Shown here: positions 61,785 through 64,000 of the stretch, piece by piece
Layout of the letters: every line of letters starts with the position of its first letter
Numbering within the stretch: position 1 is the stretch's first letter
Source of the DNA: Candidatus Saccharibacteria bacterium UBA1944
GTDB taxonomy: Bacteria; Patescibacteriota; Saccharimonadia; Saccharimonadales; Saccharimonadaceae
Assembly (NCBI GenBank): GCA_002336935.1
Contig: DDEW01000018.1
Location: 1-64,000, forward strand
Direction: 5' to 3'
DNA: 64,000 nt
The notes under the pieces: model-generated
The model's database searches: none
Told to the model about the DNA's origin: nothing
Seen by the model: the letters and a program-made list of their open reading frames with translations, nothing else
Position numbers and translations under genes: made by a program

Positions 61785-62261
61785 TTACTGAATGGTAATC
61801 TTTTTGGCCTGCTCTTGCTTGACCTTTGCGAAAGTAATCGTCAAAACGCCATCCTTAAGTACGGCAGCAACCTCATCTTCCTTAACGGGAACAGGAAGCG
61901 CTAGTGTACGGCTGAACTCACCCCAATAGCACTCTTGAATGTGCCAGTTGGTAGCATCAGTGTCATCACCACTACTTAGGGTACCGCTAATGGTCAAAAT
62001 ACCATCGCTAATACTTACATCAAGGTCTTCCTTGTTAACCCCAGCGGTGCGGGCTTTAACAATCAGTCGCTCTTCGGTTTCGTATACATCAACCGCTAAC
62101 TGACCTGGAAAATCATCTTCTGCATCACCCCAGTTCGCGTCGTCAGTTGCTGGTTCTTGTGGGGCAGTCGTGTTGTCGGCTGCCATGCTGTCGTCATCGT
62201 TTAGGAACGCTGCAGCGAGTTCATCTTCGATCAATAGATCGTCATTTTGCTTACGGGCCAT
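61785..62261 (-). CDS. hsp20: Small heat shock protein, Hsp20/alpha-crystallin family
   Basis: ATP-independent chaperone that holds unfolding proteins; 158 residues. The N-terminal about 60 residues are acidic and Asp/Glu-rich, and the alpha-crystallin domain follows: AVDVYETEERLIVKA, AGVNKEDLDVSISDGILTISG, then ECYWGEFSRTLALPVPV and VLKDGVLTITFAKV. The start at 62261 has GGAGG five bases upstream. A TATAAT box lies upstream but no CIRCE or HAIR repeat is visible. Confidence 0.92.
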   Translation of the reverse strand: MARKQNDDLLIEDELAAAFLNDDDSMAADNTTAPQEPATDDANWGDAEDDFPGQLAVDVYETEERLIVKARTAGVNKEDLDVSISDGILTISGTLSSGDDTDATNWHIQECYWGEFSRTLALPVPVKEDEVAAVLKDGVLTITFAKVKQEQAKKITIQ

Positions 62262-62366
62262 GATATCCTCCACTTTCTCATTGGCTTTGACAATTAGTCT
62301 GGGTATATTATAACTAACACCCTGGGGATAATCAACAAAATACTATGCCCAAAGGTAAAAAATACA

Positions 62367-63032
62367 ATGTTTCAGAAGCTATCTTCACTCATCGCCCCCC
62401 ACTACTGTTGCTCTTGCGGCCAAATTGGCCGTAGTTTATGCGATTATTGTAAATACAACATCATTAATGAGTTGCCCGGAGTCTGTATTATTTGTGCTCG
62501 CCCTACCCCATCGAGTCAGGCGCTGTGCACCACCTGTAACGCCCCATATACCCGTGCATGGTGCGCGGGCGAAAAGTCAGCTGAGCTTGAAAAATTGATA
62601 GAGCGATATAAGTTTCATCGGGACAAAACATCGGTTGCGATTGTTGCAGAACTGCTCGTTAATGCCACCCCCGCGCTGCCTGCTGATTGTGTTGTCACGT
62701 GGGTTCCTACAATTCGGCGTCACGTACGGCTTCGGGGGTATGATCACGCACGTGAGCTGGCGGTACTATTCGCACGACATAAAGGCGTGCCCGTCGAGGC
62801 CTCGCTCACAAGAGCCGCTAATAGTGTCCAAAGAGGTGCATCCAAACGCGTGCGGCAGCTGCAGGCGCAAAAGGCCTTTAGTGCCCCACTAGTCAAAAAT
62901 CAGATTTACGTATTGATCGATGACGTGTACACAACTGGTGCCACTGTTCGCTATGCATCGCAGCGGCTGCTTGAAGCAGGCGCACGCGAGGTCTGGGTAG
63001 TAGTAGCTGCACGCCAACCCCTAGAAAAATAA
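62367..63032 (+). CDS. comF: ComF family protein (phosphoribosyltransferase-like)
   Basis: ComF proteins are needed for DNA uptake in naturally competent bacteria, probably by helping imported single-stranded DNA in the cytoplasm. 221 residues. Cys pairs near the N-terminus (CCSCGQIG, SLCDYC, GVCIICA, ALCTTC) form zinc-binding sites, and the C-terminal domain has the PRPP-binding VLIDDVYTTGATV. RLRGYDHA and a Lys/Arg-rich stretch are typical. AAAGGT about ten bases upstream serves as a ribosome binding site. It lies about 700 bases beyond the pilin array, separated by hsp20. Confidence 0.93.
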   Translation: MFQKLSSLIAPHYCCSCGQIGRSLCDYCKYNIINELPGVCIICARPTPSSQALCTTCNAPYTRAWCAGEKSAELEKLIERYKFHRDKTSVAIVAELLVNATPALPADCVVTWVPTIRRHVRLRGYDHARELAVLFARHKGVPVEASLTRAANSVQRGASKRVRQLQAQKAFSAPLVKNQIYVLIDDVYTTGATVRYASQRLLEAGAREVWVVVAARQPLEK

Positions 63033-63066
63033 GGGGCAGCTTGGTATAATCAGTCGGTAGCATTAT

Positions 63067-63154
63067 GGAGAGGTGACCGAGTGGTTTAAGGTAACGGTCT
63101 TGAAAACCGTCGTGGGGCAACTCACCGCGAGTTCGAATCTCGCCCTCTCCGCCA
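63067..63154 (+). tRNA. tRNA-Ser (UGA anticodon)
   Basis: Acceptor stem GGAGAGG (63067-63073) pairs with CCTCTCC (63144-63150); the discriminator is G and CCA is encoded (63151-63154). The anticodon stem ACGGT/ACCGT carries loop CTTGAAA with anticodon TGA. A long variable arm follows (CGTGGGGCAACTCACCG region), which is diagnostic for a class II tRNA such as serine. The T-arm GTTCGAATC is intact. Confidence 0.95.
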
Positions 63155-63162
63155 AATAAGAT

Positions 63163-63186
63163 AATGGCCCTCTAGGGTCATTTTTT
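63163..63186 (+). terminator. Terminator after tRNA-Ser
   Basis: AATGGCCC (63163-63170), loop TCTA, GGGTCATT (63175-63182), with TTTT following. One G-T pair in the stem. Confidence 0.8.
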
Positions 63187-63212
63187 ATTTGCCTCATTTC
63201 ACCGCTCAAAGC

Positions 63213-63218
63213 TATACT
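63213..63218 (+). promoter_or_regulatory. -10 box of the P-type ATPase gene, leaderless arrangement
   Basis: TATACT with seven bases before the ATG at 63226, again leaving no room for a ribosome binding site. Confidence 0.65.
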
Positions 63219-63225
63219 AGTAAGC

Positions 63226-64000
63226 ATGAGTGGGATTCAAAAACCGGTGTACCAGCAAAATATCGATGAAGTACTGGAGCGGTTTCATACAGACCAGAAA
63301 GGGCTCACTGGCACCGAGGCTGCCCGGCGTTTTCGCGAGCAAGGCCCCAATCTCCTTGTTGGTATTAAAAAAGATCCCGCGTGGTTAAAGTATATTCACC
63401 AGTACAAAGATTGGATGATATTTTTGCTTGCCGCAAGCGTGGCAGTGTCGCTGTACCTGGGCGATGTTCATACAGCGGCAGTACTCGTGGCGCTTATTTT
63501 GTTTAACACCATCATCGGGTTTGCCCAAGAATATCGTGCCGAAAAAACAATGCAAGCGCTCGAACGGCTGGTTAAGCCAACTGCCGAAGCAATGCGCGAT
63601 GGTTCACTTGTGCAAGTTGATTCTAGCAAGCTAGTTTGCGGCGACATTATACGGCTTACGGAGGGCCAAAGTATACCGGCTGACGTACGCATTATTCAGC
63701 GGACGAGTTTTGCAACAAACGACTTTGCCTTGACTGGTGAAAGTAACCCCTCGCGCAAGTTTACCCACGCGCTTGAGAGCGAAGTGCCGCTGGGTAATCG
63801 GCACAACCTAGCGTTTATGGGCACAACTGCCGCTATGGGCGAAGCTATGGGTGTGGTAGTCGCGATTGGTATGAACACTGAGCTTGGCAGAATTGCAAGT
63901 TTAAGCCAGGCTGCGCCCGAGGATGCTAGCCCACTGCAAAAAGAGGTCCGTCATATTGCCACCTACGTGACCTATGGAGTTGCCATCTTGTGTGCTGTGC
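63226..64000 (+). CDS. Cation-transporting P-type ATPase (P2 type), 3' end cut by window
   Basis: Predicted ion pump; 258 residues are visible and the frame is open to the window edge. The N-terminal cation ATPase domain is seen (GLTGTEAARRFREQGPNLL), the first membrane helix pair (about 58-95) and the actuator domain with DIIRLTEGQSIPADVRI and the LTGES loop used for dephosphorylation. The phosphorylated Asp (DKTGT) lies beyond the window. Ca2+, Na+ or K+ specificity cannot be told from this part. It is expressed from a leaderless promoter after the tRNA. Confidence 0.92.
   Translation, partial: MSGIQKPVYQQNIDEVLERFHTDQKGLTGTEAARRFREQGPNLLVGIKKDPAWLKYIHQYKDWMIFLLAASVAVSLYLGDVHTAAVLVALILFNTIIGFAQEYRAEKTMQALERLVKPTAEAMRDGSLVQVDSSKLVCGDIIRLTEGQSIPADVRIIQRTSFATNDFALTGESNPSRKFTHALESEVPLGNRHNLAFMGTTAAMGEAMGVVVAIGMNTELGRIASLSQAAPEDASPLQKEVRHIATYVTYGVAILCAV

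Noticed and set aside
62262..62366. CIRCE heat-shock operator before hsp20
   Set aside because: No TTAGCACTC-N9-GAGTGCTAA repeat; only a partial GTGTTAG resemblance.
1..64000. Recoded TGA (glycine) as in some CPR lineages
   Set aside because: TGA ends several genes exactly where overlaps with downstream starts are expected (for example 1694-1696, 9150-9152, 19158-19160).
1..64000. CRISPR arrays, insertion sequences, rRNA genes
   Set aside because: No evenly spaced direct repeats, transposase motifs or rRNA-like sequence noticed in the reading.

Overview
The window looks like a stretch of chromosome from a Patescibacteria/CPR bacterium, most likely Candidatus Saccharibacteria (TM7). The basis is very tight packing (many 1-26 base overlaps and interlocked stop codons), the standard genetic code (TGA works as a stop), a Gram-positive-like origin order (rpmH-rnpA-yidC-jag facing away from dnaA-dnaN-recF), and the combination of a large surface-polysaccharide region with a reduced type IV secretion-like locus. 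The phylum call is my inference from gene content; no ribosomal RNA is present. There is no gene-free stretch above 300 bases; the largest is the origin region upstream of dnaA (about 270 bases).

Bases 1-30530 are mainly a cell-surface glycan region. It holds an initiating phosphoglycosyl transferase (cut by the window edge), several GT4 and GT2 glycosyltransferases, multi-pass GT-C-like enzymes, GtrA-type flippase candidates, nucleotide-sugar enzymes (GlmS, mannose-1-phosphate guanylyltransferase), an epimerase, a pyruvyl transferase, an FAD oxidoreductase, and a Wzm/Wzt-type ABC exporter with a carbohydrate-binding tail. Inside it sit a secreted protein with a lysozyme-like domain and repeats (22128-24299) and one GC-rich orphan membrane protein (4120-4797) whose base composition differs from its neighbours. 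Bases 30556-35797 add a small unknown gene, sucCD, another GT2+GtrA pair, a phosphomannose isomerase-type cupin and a GT4.

Bases 35819-41860 carry the replication-origin block: jag, yidC, rnpA and rpmH on the minus strand, an oriC-like spacer with DnaA boxes, then dnaA, dnaN and recF on the plus strand.

Bases 41864-61658 form the most unusual region, a type IV secretion-like locus. A minus-strand operon encodes a VirB6/TrbL-like protein, a PrgI protein, VirB4 split into two genes, a 1366-residue membrane protein fused to a DNase I-like (EEP) domain and an M23-like domain, a secreted wall hydrolase with three catalytic-type domains, and two small membrane proteins. Upstream lie a lipoprotein and a second, larger VirB6-like paralog. 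Divergent from these is a tandem array of six small pilin-like proteins. I see no relaxase, coupling protein, integrase or VirB11, so this does not look like a conjugative element. It may secrete effectors or take up DNA; comF lies about 700 bases beyond the array, after hsp20.

Bases 61785-64000 hold hsp20, comF, a tRNA-Ser(UGA) and the start of a P-type ATPase. Across the window many promoters place a TATACT/TATAAT box only 6-10 bases before the start codon, which implies leaderless or near-leaderless mRNAs. Genes inside operons instead use clear AGGAGG-type ribosome binding sites, often with GTG starts.
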